A stretch of 64,000 bases of DNA from Methanothrix harundinacea (GTDB lineage Archaea; Halobacteriota; Methanosarcinia; Methanotrichales; Methanotrichaceae), in contig DAXT01000005.1 in assembly GCA_002506535.1 (NCBI GenBank), positions 1 through 64,000 of the forward strand, read 5' to 3'. This document shows positions 34,020-42,851 of this stretch, one piece after another. A model generated the notes under the pieces. It did not search any database. It had not been told where the DNA came from and saw only the letters and a program-made list of their open reading frames with translations. The position numbers and the translations under genes are program-made. Position 1 is the first letter of the stretch. Every line of letters begins with the position of its first letter.

Positions 34020-36419
34020 TCAGTCCGATGCTATCGCCTCCACGGGATCGAGGTTCGACGCCCTGTAAGCCGGGTATAACCCTGCCAGGAAGTTGAGGGC
34101 TAGGGCGAAGAGGATCGAGTAGACGACGAGCTGTGGCCGCAGGGTGAAGGTGAGGGGGATGCCGCCGAAGCCTGCAGGTCCGAAGGCGGCGATCAGCCTT
34201 CCGGCTGCGAGGCCTACGGCAGATCCCAGGAGGCCGCCGGGGAGAGCGAGGAGGAGGTTCTCCAGGAGGAATATCCTCAAGATCGACCTTCTATCCGCCC
34301 CCATCGCCATCATTATTCCTATCTCCCGGGTCCTTCTGCTGACGATCATTATGGTGGTGTTGGCTATGACGAAGGCAGATATGGCGAGGATCATGGAGTA
34401 GAAGATGAGGTTTATCCTCGACTGGGTCCCCACGAACCTCGCGATCTCCCGGCTGTACTCCTCCCAGGAGCTCGTCTCGAGGTTGAGGATGTATCCCAGA
34501 TCCACCGCCGCCTCAGGGGCGTCCTCGAAGTCCGAGAGCCGCACGCCGATCTCGGAGACGACGTCCCCTTCACCCACCAGATCCTGAGCTGTCCTCAGGG
34601 GCAGATATACAAGGGTCCAATCCTTTACAGTCCCCTTTTCCACGAGCCCCGCCACCCTCAGCCTCACCGTCCTCTCCTTCAGGACGAGGTCGAAGCCGTC
34701 GCCGGGCCTGATATCCAGCGATTCGGCGAGCTTCACCCCCAGGAAGGCCGGGCTCCTCCCGTACCTCAGATCCGAGAAATCTCCCGCCAGGATCGATGCC
34801 TGGACTTTCATGAGGAGTTCTTCGGAAGCGGGGTCGACGCCGATGAACTCCACCCCCTCGACGTTATCTCGGTATCGAGCCGCCCCCTGGCCGACGAGCC
34901 TCGGGGATACGGCTACGACCCCGGGGTAATCCCAGATTCGAGCAGCAGTCGTCCTGTAGAGGTGGAGATAATCCTCCCCTTCCTTCGGCTCGATGAGGAG
35001 GTGGGGGTTTTTCTCGATCGTCCCCGCCACGATCTCGGTTCGGACCCCCTCGGTGAGGCCAAAGGACATTATGATCACCCCGACGGCGACCCCCACCGAG
35101 ATCAGGGTGAAGGCGGTCCCTCTCCTGTTGGAGATGATGTGCCTCGCCGCCACCCCCGTCTCAAACCCCAGGGTGATACACCTGCAGGCGAGGATCTCCT
35201 CGATGAAGGTCGGCCTCCAGCCCTTCCGCCTCATCTTTTCTCCCTCAGCCCCCTTGAGCGCCTCGACGGGGTCGAGCTTCGAGGCCCGATAGGCGGGGTA
35301 AGCCCCCGCCAGAAGGCTGAGGACGACGGCTAAAAGGACGTAGACGGGGAAGTTGCTGGGGTCTATCACCAGGGGTATGGAGCTGAGCTCCTGCCCCCCG
35401 GCGGTCGTCTCGAACCTGAAGCTTCCAAGGGCGAGGATACCGAGTAGCCCCAGGACGGATCCCAGAAGGCCCCCCAAGAGGCCGAGGACCCCGGACTCGA
35501 AGATGAAGATCCTGAGGAGGTGGGATCTGTCGGCTCCCAGGGCGAGGAGCATCCCCATCTCCCGGACCTTCTCCAGGACGAGCATGTTCATGATGGCGGC
35601 GATGCCGAAGGCGGCGATGATCATGACAAAGAAGATGGATAGGGACCTCCAGAAACCCCCGACGTTGATAGAGCGTACGATCTCGGGGTTATTCTCCTGC
35701 CAGGGGGCGGCGTTGTAGCCGAGACCTTCGACGGCGGCCGCTACCCGTTCGGCATCGTTTATATCAGAGAGCCGCAGCTCCACGGAGTTTATGAAGTCCC
35801 CCTCGTCGAGGAAATCCCTCGCCGTCCTAAGAGAGACGTAGGCGACGGTCTCGTCGAGGGGGGTTCCCGTATCGAAGATCCCCACCACCCGCAGGTCTGT
35901 TCCCCTCGCTCGGGGGAAGGATGCGTCGATGCGGTCCCCGACCTTCAGGCCGAGCCTCTCGGCGAGGCGGGTCCCGATGACCGCCTTCTTGCCGTCCTGG
36001 ATATCGAAGAAGTCGCCCTCCACCATCGATTTGCTGATCTTGTAGATGGCGTCCTCGTCGGCGGGATCGACCCCCCGAAGGAGGGCGTTTCTCCTCTTCT
36101 CCTTGAAGGAGATCGTCGCCTCCGCCGATAGGGTCGCCGAGGCAGAGCTGACCCCCTCGATGGCGCCGACCCTCTCCAGGAGACCCCGGTAGAGGTGGAT
36201 CTGCTTCTCCCCCTCCGCCGGGGAGATCCGGACGTGGGGGAGCTTCTCTTCCACGATCTCGGTGAGGAGCTCCTGGGTCCCGTTGCCCAGGGATGTGAAT
36301 ACGAGGGATATGGATACGGCCAAGGCTACCGCCGTCACCGACAGGAGCGTCTGGCGCCTGCGGGATATTACGTGCCTTATGGCGACGAATAGCTCGAAGC
36401 TGCCGTTTTTAGGAGACAA
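34020..36419 (-). CDS. Tandem FtsX/LolE-type ABC permease (two permease units in one protein)
   Basis: A 799-residue membrane protein made of two similar halves. Each begins with a cytoplasmic helix and first membrane helix (ELFVAIRHVISRRRQTLLSV; ETGVAARHIISNRRGTAFTL), followed by a large outer domain (MacB-PCD type) and three membrane helices, and ends in the FtsX signature (GAYPAYRASKLDPVEAL; GLYPAYRASNLDPVEAI). Such permeases work with a LolD/MacB ATPase to move lipids, lipoproteins or drugs. No ATPase gene is adjacent. Having two units in one chain could replace the usual dimer. The start is TTG 36419, without a clear ribosome-binding sequence. Confidence 0.9.
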   Translation of the reverse strand: MSPKNGSFELFVAIRHVISRRRQTLLSVTAVALAVSISLVFTSLGNGTQELLTEIVEEKLPHVRISPAEGEKQIHLYRGLLERVGAIEGVSSASATLSAEATISFKEKRRNALLRGVDPADEDAIYKISKSMVEGDFFDIQDGKKAVIGTRLAERLGLKVGDRIDASFPRARGTDLRVVGIFDTGTPLDETVAYVSLRTARDFLDEGDFINSVELRLSDINDAERVAAAVEGLGYNAAPWQENNPEIVRSINVGGFWRSLSIFFVMIIAAFGIAAIMNMLVLEKVREMGMLLALGADRSHLLRIFIFESGVLGLLGGLLGSVLGLLGILALGSFRFETTAGGQELSSIPLVIDPSNFPVYVLLAVVLSLLAGAYPAYRASKLDPVEALKGAEGEKMRRKGWRPTFIEEILACRCITLGFETGVAARHIISNRRGTAFTLISVGVAVGVIIMSFGLTEGVRTEIVAGTIEKNPHLLIEPKEGEDYLHLYRTTAARIWDYPGVVAVSPRLVGQGAARYRDNVEGVEFIGVDPASEELLMKVQASILAGDFSDLRYGRSPAFLGVKLAESLDIRPGDGFDLVLKERTVRLRVAGLVEKGTVKDWTLVYLPLRTAQDLVGEGDVVSEIGVRLSDFEDAPEAAVDLGYILNLETSSWEEYSREIARFVGTQSRINLIFYSMILAISAFVIANTTIMIVSRRTREIGIMMAMGADRRSILRIFLLENLLLALPGGLLGSAVGLAAGRLIAAFGPAGFGGIPLTFTLRPQLVVYSILFALALNFLAGLYPAYRASNLDPVEAIASD

Positions 36420-36663
36420 GGCAGAAGAGATCTTGGCCCTCCAGGTTTATAGCCGTTGTCGCCTGGGAGATGAATTTGGAGAGACGAGGCGGAGGATGTC
36501 GATAATCCCGGATAGGCCGGTCTGGAAAAGGGGCCGGTCCGGCGCGGTCCTTGCGGCGCTGGCCTCACCTGCAGGCGCCGGACCGCCCCGCCCGGAGGGG
36601 CTAAAGGTGATATATACCCTGAGTCAACCGATGTCACGGTTAAATCCCCGAGGAGGGAGCCAG

Positions 36664-37881
36664 TTGAAGGATTATCTCACGCTAGACGATTTCCCCCTAG
36701 ATAACCAGAGGATCCTGGTCCGGGTCGACGTCAACTCCCCCATGGACCCGGACGGCAAAATCCTCGACGACAAGAGGTTCCGCGGCCACCTGCCGACTTT
36801 GCGCGACCTGGAGGACGCCAGGGTCGTCCTGATGGCCCATCAGAGCCGCGCGGGAAAGAAGGACTTCACCACCCTGGAGGCCCACGCCAAAAGGTTCACC
36901 CAGCTCTTCCGCCGCGAGGTCACCTACATCGACGACATCTTCGGGACCCGGGCCCGGGAGTCGATCAGGGCGATGAAGCCCGGCGATGTCATCCTCCTGG
37001 AGAACACCCGCTTCTACTCCGAGGAGAATATCAGCCGCCCCGCCGAGGATCACGCGAAAAGCCACATGGTCCGAGGCCTCGCCCCGTTATTCGACCTCTT
37101 CGTAAACGACGCCTTCGCCGTCTCCCACCGGTCCCACCTATCCGTCGTCGGCTTCACCGAGGTCCTCCCCAGCGCCGCCGGCAGGCTGATGGAGAAGGAG
37201 ATCGAGGCCCTGGACATGGGGGTCCGGGGAAACGAGCACCCTTCTATATTCGTCCTCGGCGGGACGAAGGCCGACGACTCCATCAAGGTGATCGCCAACG
37301 TCTTCAACAGGGGGGGAGTCGACCAGGTCCTGGTCACCGGGGTCGTCGCCACCGTCTTCCAGATGGCCTTGGGGCTCGACGTCGGAGAGAGGAACCGGGA
37401 TTTTGTTGCGGGGCTCGACTACTCCGAGCTGGTGGACGTCGCCAGAGATCTCATCGATAAAAACCCCGGAAAGATCGTCATCCCCAAAGACGTCGCCCTC
37501 GACCAGGACGGCGAGAGGCTCGACTTCGCCATGGGGAGGGTCCCGCCAGATCTCCAGATCGCCGACATAGGCCTCGAGACGATCGTCGAATTTTCCAAGA
37601 AGATCCGGGAGGCGAAGATCGTCGTCCTCAACGGGACCGCCGGGATCTTCGAGAAGGAGAAGTTCGCCCTGGGAACCTCTGAGATCCTGAAGGCCTCCAC
37701 CGAGGCGGGCTTCTCCATCGCCGGCGGAGGCCACACCACCGCGGCGATAGAGCAGCTGGGGCTCGAGCCGAAGTTCTCCCACGTCAGCACCGGCGGCGGG
37801 GCCTCCATAAGCTACCTCTCCGGCGACCTCCTCCCCGGTATCGAGGCGCTGAAAAAGGCGGCCCAGAGATTTAGAGCCTAA
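36664..37881 (+). CDS. pgk: Phosphoglycerate kinase
   Basis: Transfers phosphate between 1,3-bisphosphoglycerate and ADP; in a methanogen it mainly runs in the gluconeogenic direction. The 405-residue protein has RILVRVDVNSPMD near the start, the substrate segment AHQSRAGKKDFTTL, NDAFAVSHRSHLS and the nucleotide loop GGGHTTAAIEQLG. TTG 36664 is chosen because gaggaggg lies six bases before it; the frame is open further upstream but that part is unrelated. A TATA-like stretch (gatatatac) lies near 36609. Confidence 0.95.
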   Translation: MKDYLTLDDFPLDNQRILVRVDVNSPMDPDGKILDDKRFRGHLPTLRDLEDARVVLMAHQSRAGKKDFTTLEAHAKRFTQLFRREVTYIDDIFGTRARESIRAMKPGDVILLENTRFYSEENISRPAEDHAKSHMVRGLAPLFDLFVNDAFAVSHRSHLSVVGFTEVLPSAAGRLMEKEIEALDMGVRGNEHPSIFVLGGTKADDSIKVIANVFNRGGVDQVLVTGVVATVFQMALGLDVGERNRDFVAGLDYSELVDVARDLIDKNPGKIVIPKDVALDQDGERLDFAMGRVPPDLQIADIGLETIVEFSKKIREAKIVVLNGTAGIFEKEKFALGTSEILKASTEAGFSIAGGGHTTAAIEQLGLEPKFSHVSTGGGASISYLSGDLLPGIEALKKAAQRFRA

Positions 37882-37958
37882 TTTTAGAGCCTAATGTATC
37901 ATCGGGAATAGGGCGCAATCGATCATCGGGAGGCGGCCGGTCTCTCTCTCGACGGGGA

Positions 37959-38933
37959 TCAGAGGGAAAGATCGGCCCGCAGCGACCTCTTTTCCTTCAG
38001 CGCCTCCACCACCCTTCTCCTGCACTCCTTGAGGAGATCCTCCAGCGGCCCCGCCGCCTCCAGGGCGGCGGCGCCCCGGTGGCCGCCCCCATCCCCGCCG
38101 CGTCCCCTCGCCACCTCCCCCATGATCGCGGCGAGGTCGAGGCCGGCCAGGACGGCGTCCCTCCTGGCGCGGCCGCTGACCCTGGAGACGTCGCCATGGC
38201 CGCCGCCGACGAGGGCGACGTCGGCCCCGATCTCGACGAGGGTCATCGCCGACGACCCCTCGAAGGCCCCCACTTCCGAGGAGACGACGACCCAGTCGTC
38301 GGTCCACTCGATCTGGGCCCTGGAGGCGGCCCGCAGGGCAGCGATCCTCCTGGATCTCTCCGTCGGGACCCTCGATAGGACCTCCAGAGCCTCGGCGTAC
38401 TCGAGCTTTGTCCTCTCCAGGATCTCGGCCACCGTCCGAAACGAGGATGCTCCAGAGTGCTTGAACCTGCCGGTATCGGTTATTATCCCCACGACGAGGC
38501 CCAGGGCCGCCTCTCTCGTCGGGAGGATATCGCTCCTCTTCAGGATCTCCCATACGATCTCGGCGGTGGAGTCGGCGGGCCTCTGGATGTAGAAGAGAGC
38601 GGATTCGATCAGGTCCCTATCTCGATGGTGGTCGACGACGGCGTAATCTCTGAGGTTGAAGCCGCCGATCTGTTGCCCCACGGCGGTGTCTACCACCACC
38701 ACCAGGTCATACCCCTGGGGGGATGGGTCTATCTCGATATCCGCCCCCATCGCCGATCGAAGGCTCGCTGCCGTCCTGCTCACCCCTTCCACAGCCCCGA
38801 TATCGCCGCCGAAGGCCTCCCGGAGGGCGAAGGCGGACCCCACGGCGTCGGGGTCGGCGTTCCTGTGGCAGAGGTATAGGACCCGATTGTGTCCGCGGAT
38901 CAGGTCCCTGAAATCCTCCTCTCGAATCTCCAT
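37959..38933 (-). CDS. DHH family phosphoesterase (RecJ/NrnA-like)
   Basis: A 324-residue protein with the DHH motifs: CHRNADPDAVGSA (motif I), VVDTAV (motif II), VVDHHRDRD (motif III, DHH) and the DHHA1 glycine-rich end (GGGDGGGHRGAAALEA). The family hydrolyses short oligonucleotides, cyclic dinucleotides or pAp with manganese; in archaea some members act at replication forks. The specific substrate is unknown. ATG 38933, with ggaggagaggg seven bases upstream, is preferred over the longer frame. It is divergent from trkA. Confidence 0.9.
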   Translation of the reverse strand: MEIREEDFRDLIRGHNRVLYLCHRNADPDAVGSAFALREAFGGDIGAVEGVSRTAASLRSAMGADIEIDPSPQGYDLVVVVDTAVGQQIGGFNLRDYAVVDHHRDRDLIESALFYIQRPADSTAEIVWEILKRSDILPTREAALGLVVGIITDTGRFKHSGASSFRTVAEILERTKLEYAEALEVLSRVPTERSRRIAALRAASRAQIEWTDDWVVVSSEVGAFEGSSAMTLVEIGADVALVGGGHGDVSRVSGRARRDAVLAGLDLAAIMGEVARGRGGDGGGHRGAAALEAAGPLEDLLKECRRRVVEALKEKRSLRADLSL

Positions 38934-39084
38934 CCAGGAGCCCTCTCCTCCTGATGATAGAAAAAAGTTCTTTCTTCGTATCCCATGCCGGCAAGAAGAA
39001 ACCACTCGAAAGCCTTTTCCCGTCAGCATGTCCTACTAGCCGCTTACGTTGACTCCAGACGGGAGGCTCGTGAGGAGGGATTCG

Positions 39085-40410
39085 ATGCAGATCTTCATCA
39101 CCGGGGCTGGAGAGGTGGGCTTTCACCTGGCAAGAGAGCTCTGCGGCGCCTTCGACGTCACCGTAATCGACCAGAGCAGCAAAGCCTGCGACCGTCTGGA
39201 GGGGGTCGATGCCAAGGTACTCCAGGGGAACGCCGCCGACGCCCAGCTCCTGATGGAAGCCGGGGTACAGGACGCGGATATCGTCGTCGCAGTCACCGGA
39301 AACGACGAGGTGAACATCATCACCTGCATCACCGCCAGCCATCTGGGAGTCGAGAGGACCATCGCCAGGGTCAGCAACCCCGATTACATCGACCAGCCGA
39401 TGAAAGATCGAAAACAGATCGGCATCGGCCTCATGATCTGTCCGGAGCTGGTGATGGCAGAGAGGATCGTAACAGACCTGTACTTCCCCTCCATCATCGA
39501 ACGCAGGAGGCTCGCGGGAGGAAAAGGGGAGCTGATAGAGCTGGCCGTCGAAGAGGGGACCCGTCTTCTGGGGCCGATCGCGAACCTCGACCTTCCTGAG
39601 AACTGCAAGCCTGCCGCCATCAAGAGGGGCGAAGAGATCCTCATCCCAAAGAAGGAAGACCCCATCAAGCCGGGGGACCGGCTGATATTGACCTGTGACG
39701 CGAGGTCCATACCAAAGCTCCGCAGGCTCGTCCACGAGGAGACGGCATCCCACAAGGTGATGATAGTCGGAGGAGGCGTCGTCGGATTTTACCTCGCCAA
39801 GTGGCTGGAGAAGATGGACTTCGATCTGAAGCTGGTGGAGATCGATACCGAACGGTGCCAGGAGCTGGCCGAGGAGCTCCCTGATACCCTGATCCTCAAC
39901 GGTGACGGAACCGATATATCCCTGATAAAGGGCGAGAACGTAGGGTCGATGGACGCCGTCTTCTCCGTCACAGGTTTCGACGAGAAGAACCTCTTATGCT
40001 CACTTCTGGCCAAACAGCTGGGTGCCGATAAGATCGTCGCCAGGGTCGACAGGAGCGATTACATCGACCTCTTCGAGATGGTGGGGGTTGACCACGCCAT
40101 AAGCCCGGGGAGGGTTACCGTCGAGGCGGTCCTCCGGCTGATAAAGGGAGGAGACGAGATGATCGTCACGGGAAAGGACGAAGCTGAGGTCCTGGAGTTC
40201 CGGGCCGAGAAGGGGGCGAAGATCCTCGGCAAAAACGCCGCCGATAAGATGCCGAAGGGGGCGATCCTCGGCATGATCATGCGCGCAAATCAGCCCATCA
40301 TCCCAGCCTCCGATACGGAGGTCAAGGACGGAGACCGGGTCTATATACTCTCTCTTCCCCGGGCGCTCTCGAAGGTAGAGTCCCTCTTCTCCGTCGAAAA
40401 AGCCCCCTGA
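39085..40410 (+). CDS. trkA: Trk potassium uptake protein TrkA (two RCK units)
   Basis: A 441-residue cytoplasmic gating subunit for a Trk/Ktr potassium channel. It contains two copies of RCK-N plus RCK-C: the first NAD-binding loop is GAGEVGFHLA, the second GGGVVGFYLA, each followed by an acidic strand end (VIDQ; LVEID). NAD/NADH binding controls the channel. Start is ATG 39085 with gaggaggga four bases upstream. No TrkH/TrkG channel gene is in the window. Its last about 70 bases overlap the convergent uracil-DNA glycosylase gene. Confidence 0.94.
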   Translation: MQIFITGAGEVGFHLARELCGAFDVTVIDQSSKACDRLEGVDAKVLQGNAADAQLLMEAGVQDADIVVAVTGNDEVNIITCITASHLGVERTIARVSNPDYIDQPMKDRKQIGIGLMICPELVMAERIVTDLYFPSIIERRRLAGGKGELIELAVEEGTRLLGPIANLDLPENCKPAAIKRGEEILIPKKEDPIKPGDRLILTCDARSIPKLRRLVHEETASHKVMIVGGGVVGFYLAKWLEKMDFDLKLVEIDTERCQELAEELPDTLILNGDGTDISLIKGENVGSMDAVFSVTGFDEKNLLCSLLAKQLGADKIVARVDRSDYIDLFEMVGVDHAISPGRVTVEAVLRLIKGGDEMIVTGKDEAEVLEFRAEKGAKILGKNAADKMPKGAILGMIMRANQPIIPASDTEVKDGDRVYILSLPRALSKVESLFSVEKAP

Positions 40411-41039
40411 CCTCCGGGGAGATCTGATCCGCCACCGTCGTCGGCCGAGCCTCTCAATATCTTCGCCCTGTATCTCGCGGCCGAGAGGTCCGAGACGAGG
40501 GCCCCTTCGAGATCTCTATTTCTGAGGACCGCTGCTGGATGGAAGGTGACGAGGAAAAGGTCAGAGAAGAGCTGCCCCCGGAGGTTCGTGACCCCCTCGA
40601 CCCCGAGGACCGCCTTCGTCGCAGCGTTCCCCATGAGGATCACCACCTTGGGCCCGACGATCTCAATCTGGGATTCGAGGTAAGGGCGGCACACCTCCAC
40701 CTCTTCCTTCTTAGGCCTCCTGTTATCCGGAGGGCGGCATTTAACGACGTTGGTGATGAAAACCTCGGCCCGGTCGATCCCCGCCTCCTTCAGGGCCCGG
40801 TCCAGGACAGATCCCGCCCTTCCGACGAAGGGCAGTCCCGCCTGGTCCTCGTCTTTCCCCGGAGCCTCGCCGACGAGGAGGAGGCCGGCCCGGCCCGGAC
40901 CCTCCCCCGGGACCGTCTTCGTCCTTCCCCCGGCCAAGGGACACCTATAGCAGGTCTTTATCTCTTCTTCGAGGGATATGAGCTCCTGCGACCTTTCAGG
41001 AAGCCTCCTTTTCTCTTTTGAGCTTCGATCTTTATTCAT
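40341..41039 (-). CDS. Uracil-DNA glycosylase, family 4
   Basis: Removes uracil from DNA. The 232-residue protein has the family 4 iron-sulfur cysteines (CYRC near 30-33, CRPPDN and VCRPYL), motif A GEAPGKDEDQAG and motif B HPAAVLRN. After about residue 195 comes a Ser/Gly-rich tail that is not part of the enzyme; this tail is encoded by the region overlapping the 3' end of trkA and may have grown by loss of an earlier stop. Start is ATG 41039. Confidence 0.92.
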   Translation of the reverse strand: MNKDRSSKEKRRLPERSQELISLEEEIKTCYRCPLAGGRTKTVPGEGPGRAGLLLVGEAPGKDEDQAGLPFVGRAGSVLDRALKEAGIDRAEVFITNVVKCRPPDNRRPKKEEVEVCRPYLESQIEIVGPKVVILMGNAATKAVLGVEGVTNLRGQLFSDLFLVTFHPAAVLRNRDLEGALVSDLSAARYRAKILRGSADDGGGSDLPGGQGAFSTEKRDSTFESARGRESI

Positions 41040-41108
41040 GCAAGCACCCCTGGGGAACGAAACCTACTTATTCATTTAAGCCAGAAACGGACCTCCAAGG
41101 TGGTTATA

Positions 41109-41342
41109 ATGGTTGAATGGACAGGAAGCCTCAGAAAGTTCGACGACTTGTGGTACACCATCGAGAGGATTGTCTACGGAAAGGGGCAGCTTTCCGGGTT
41201 CACCTCCGAAGAGATCTTCGAGAACCTCCGGGACAAATCCTTCTTCAAGAGCCCCGAGGATCTCCACAAGTTCCTGATCGAGAACGACAAAAAGTACAGG
41301 CTCAGGGCCCTGGAGACCGGCGGCTGGGAGCGGTTCTGGTAG
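41109..41342 (+). CDS. Small hypothetical protein, 77 aa
   Basis: A soluble protein with a regular mix of Trp/Phe/Lys/Glu (VEWTGSLRKFDDLWYTIERI; EEIFENLRDKSFF) and an end GGWERFW. Predicted mostly helical. ATG 41109 has a ribosome-binding sequence (aaggtgg) five bases upstream. Good codon use and a start signal support a real gene; the family is unknown. It stands in front of the convergent NDP-sugar synthase gene with two bases between stops. Confidence 0.75.
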   Translation: MVEWTGSLRKFDDLWYTIERIVYGKGQLSGFTSEEIFENLRDKSFFKSPEDLHKFLIENDKKYRLRALETGGWERFW

Positions 41343-41344
41343 GG

Positions 41345-42613
41345 TCATTTCTCACAGAAGAATATATTTTTGCCGTCGGTGCCCAGCTGCGAGAACTTCC
41401 CCGTGGCCAGGATCTTGTAGCTGTACTTGAGGGGGGCCACCCTGGTCCCAGGCCCCACCACCGTCTCAGGCGGGAGGACGACGTTCTCTCCCGCCACCGG
41501 TATCCTCCCCGGCCTCCAGCAGGGCTGGTCGGCGTCCAGGACGCATTTCGTCCCTATGGTGGAGTGCCTCCCAACGATCGCTCTATTCAGGACCGAACCC
41601 CTCTTTATGTTGGCGAAGCTCATGACCATGCTGTTTCTTATCACCGAATCCCTCTCTATGAGGCTCGTATGGCCGATGTGAGAGTTCTCGATGACGGACC
41701 CCTTCTCTATGTTGCAGTTTCGACCTATGAAGACGTTCCCGCGAAGCTCTATATCGCCGGAGTCCAGATGCTTTTTGATCCTCTTGAGGGTGTGAGGGTT
41801 GACCCACTGGCCGTGACGGTACTCGTTTCTGAAGGCGTAATGCTCCACCTTTCCGCTGAGAAAGTCCATCGCTGCCTGCAGGAGCCTTTCTGGGGTGCCT
41901 ATATCGATCCAGTATCCCTTTACAGGATAGCCGTATACCGGATATCCGTGCTCTGTCAGGTACGGTATGAGGTCGCCGCCTATGTCCCGGGCCGAGTCGC
42001 CCATCTTGGCGAGGACGTCCCGGACCTTGGGAGAGAATAAGTAGAAGGCGGTATTGATCATCCTGGACGGCTCCTTTCCCGGGGCGGGCTTCTCCACGAA
42101 GCCGTTGATCCTGAGGTCTGCGTCGATATCGGCGACCCCGTACGGGGATATCTCCTCTCCTGCCGGGAGCTCTTTGAGGGCCACCGTCAGGACCGCGCCC
42201 TTTCTCTTGTGAAAATCGATGAAATCTCGAAGGTTGATGTCGATGACGTTGTCCCCCGAGACGACGAGCATATCCTCATCGACGTCGAAGTAGCTGGCGC
42301 AGTACCTCAGAGAGTCGGCGCTCCCCCGGTCGTCGTACTGGGGCTGGTAGGCGAACTCCTCGATCTCGCTGATCCCGAGCCTCTTGAAGAAACCCTCTCC
42401 CGCCTTGAAGTAGTTGTTGAGGGGGAGGGTGTTCTCGGCCCCCTTGGACCCGAGGATGAAGCGTCTGCACCCCTGGTTCGCCAGAACTCTGAAGAGGGTT
42501 GCGATGATGGCGGTGTCGCAGAGGTCTACCAGGGGCTTGGGCTGGTCGAGGGTGAGGGGATAAAGCCGTGTGCCTCCTCCGCCTACGGTGGCGATCACCG
42601 GTGGAAAGATCAC
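41345..42613 (-). CDS. NDP-sugar synthase (nucleotidyltransferase with left-handed beta helix)
   Basis: A 422-residue enzyme of the glucose-1-phosphate/mannose-1-phosphate nucleotidyltransferase type. The active-site loop GGGGTRLYPLTLDQPKPLV, VVSGDNVID and VEKPAPGKEP are in the N-terminal domain (1-245). A hexapeptide-repeat helix (about 280-400: FIGRNCNIEKGSVIENSHIG) follows. It makes an activated sugar for surface glycans or glycoproteins; which nucleotide and sugar cannot be told. The start is GTG 42613, with gggag eight bases upstream that overlaps the stop of a 30-codon gene. Confidence 0.9.
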   Translation of the reverse strand: MIFPPVIATVGGGGTRLYPLTLDQPKPLVDLCDTAIIATLFRVLANQGCRRFILGSKGAENTLPLNNYFKAGEGFFKRLGISEIEEFAYQPQYDDRGSADSLRYCASYFDVDEDMLVVSGDNVIDINLRDFIDFHKRKGAVLTVALKELPAGEEISPYGVADIDADLRINGFVEKPAPGKEPSRMINTAFYLFSPKVRDVLAKMGDSARDIGGDLIPYLTEHGYPVYGYPVKGYWIDIGTPERLLQAAMDFLSGKVEHYAFRNEYRHGQWVNPHTLKRIKKHLDSGDIELRGNVFIGRNCNIEKGSVIENSHIGHTSLIERDSVIRNSMVMSFANIKRGSVLNRAIVGRHSTIGTKCVLDADQPCWRPGRIPVAGENVVLPPETVVGPGTRVAPLKYSYKILATGKFSQLGTDGKNIFFCEK

Positions 42614-42626
42614 GATATAATCTCCC

Positions 42627-42719
42627 TCAGTAGCCGCGCCTGATCTTGATCAATATCCGGGTCACCATGAAGACGATCAGGAATATCAAGACGTAGAAGA
42701 CTATCTCCTGGGTTGTCAT
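42627..42719 (-). CDS. 30-aa single-span membrane protein
   Basis: ATG 42719 to TGA 42627 encodes MTTQEIVFYVLIFLIVFMVT followed by a basic end (RILIKIRRGY). It is a single membrane helix with positive residues on the cytoplasmic side. A gggggag sequence lies just before the ATG, and its TGA overlaps the ribosome-binding site of the NDP-sugar synthase, so the two are likely translated together. Small proteins of this type often modify a larger membrane complex; function unknown. Confidence 0.65.
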   Translation of the reverse strand: MTTQEIVFYVLIFLIVFMVTRILIKIRRGY

Positions 42720-42851
42720 ATCTCCCCCTCTGATCTTGAAGTTTATATTTTTAATGGGCAGGGTGGGGTCGATGGGGTGGGGCGGCCAGATATGTTAATT
42801 ATGGATGAGGACCAGGATAATGGGGATCGATTGATCTGAGGGATGAGTATA

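Noticed and set aside
38707..39753. 348-codon minus-strand frame across trkA and the DHH gene
   Set aside because: It crosses two well-supported genes on opposite strands and matches no family.
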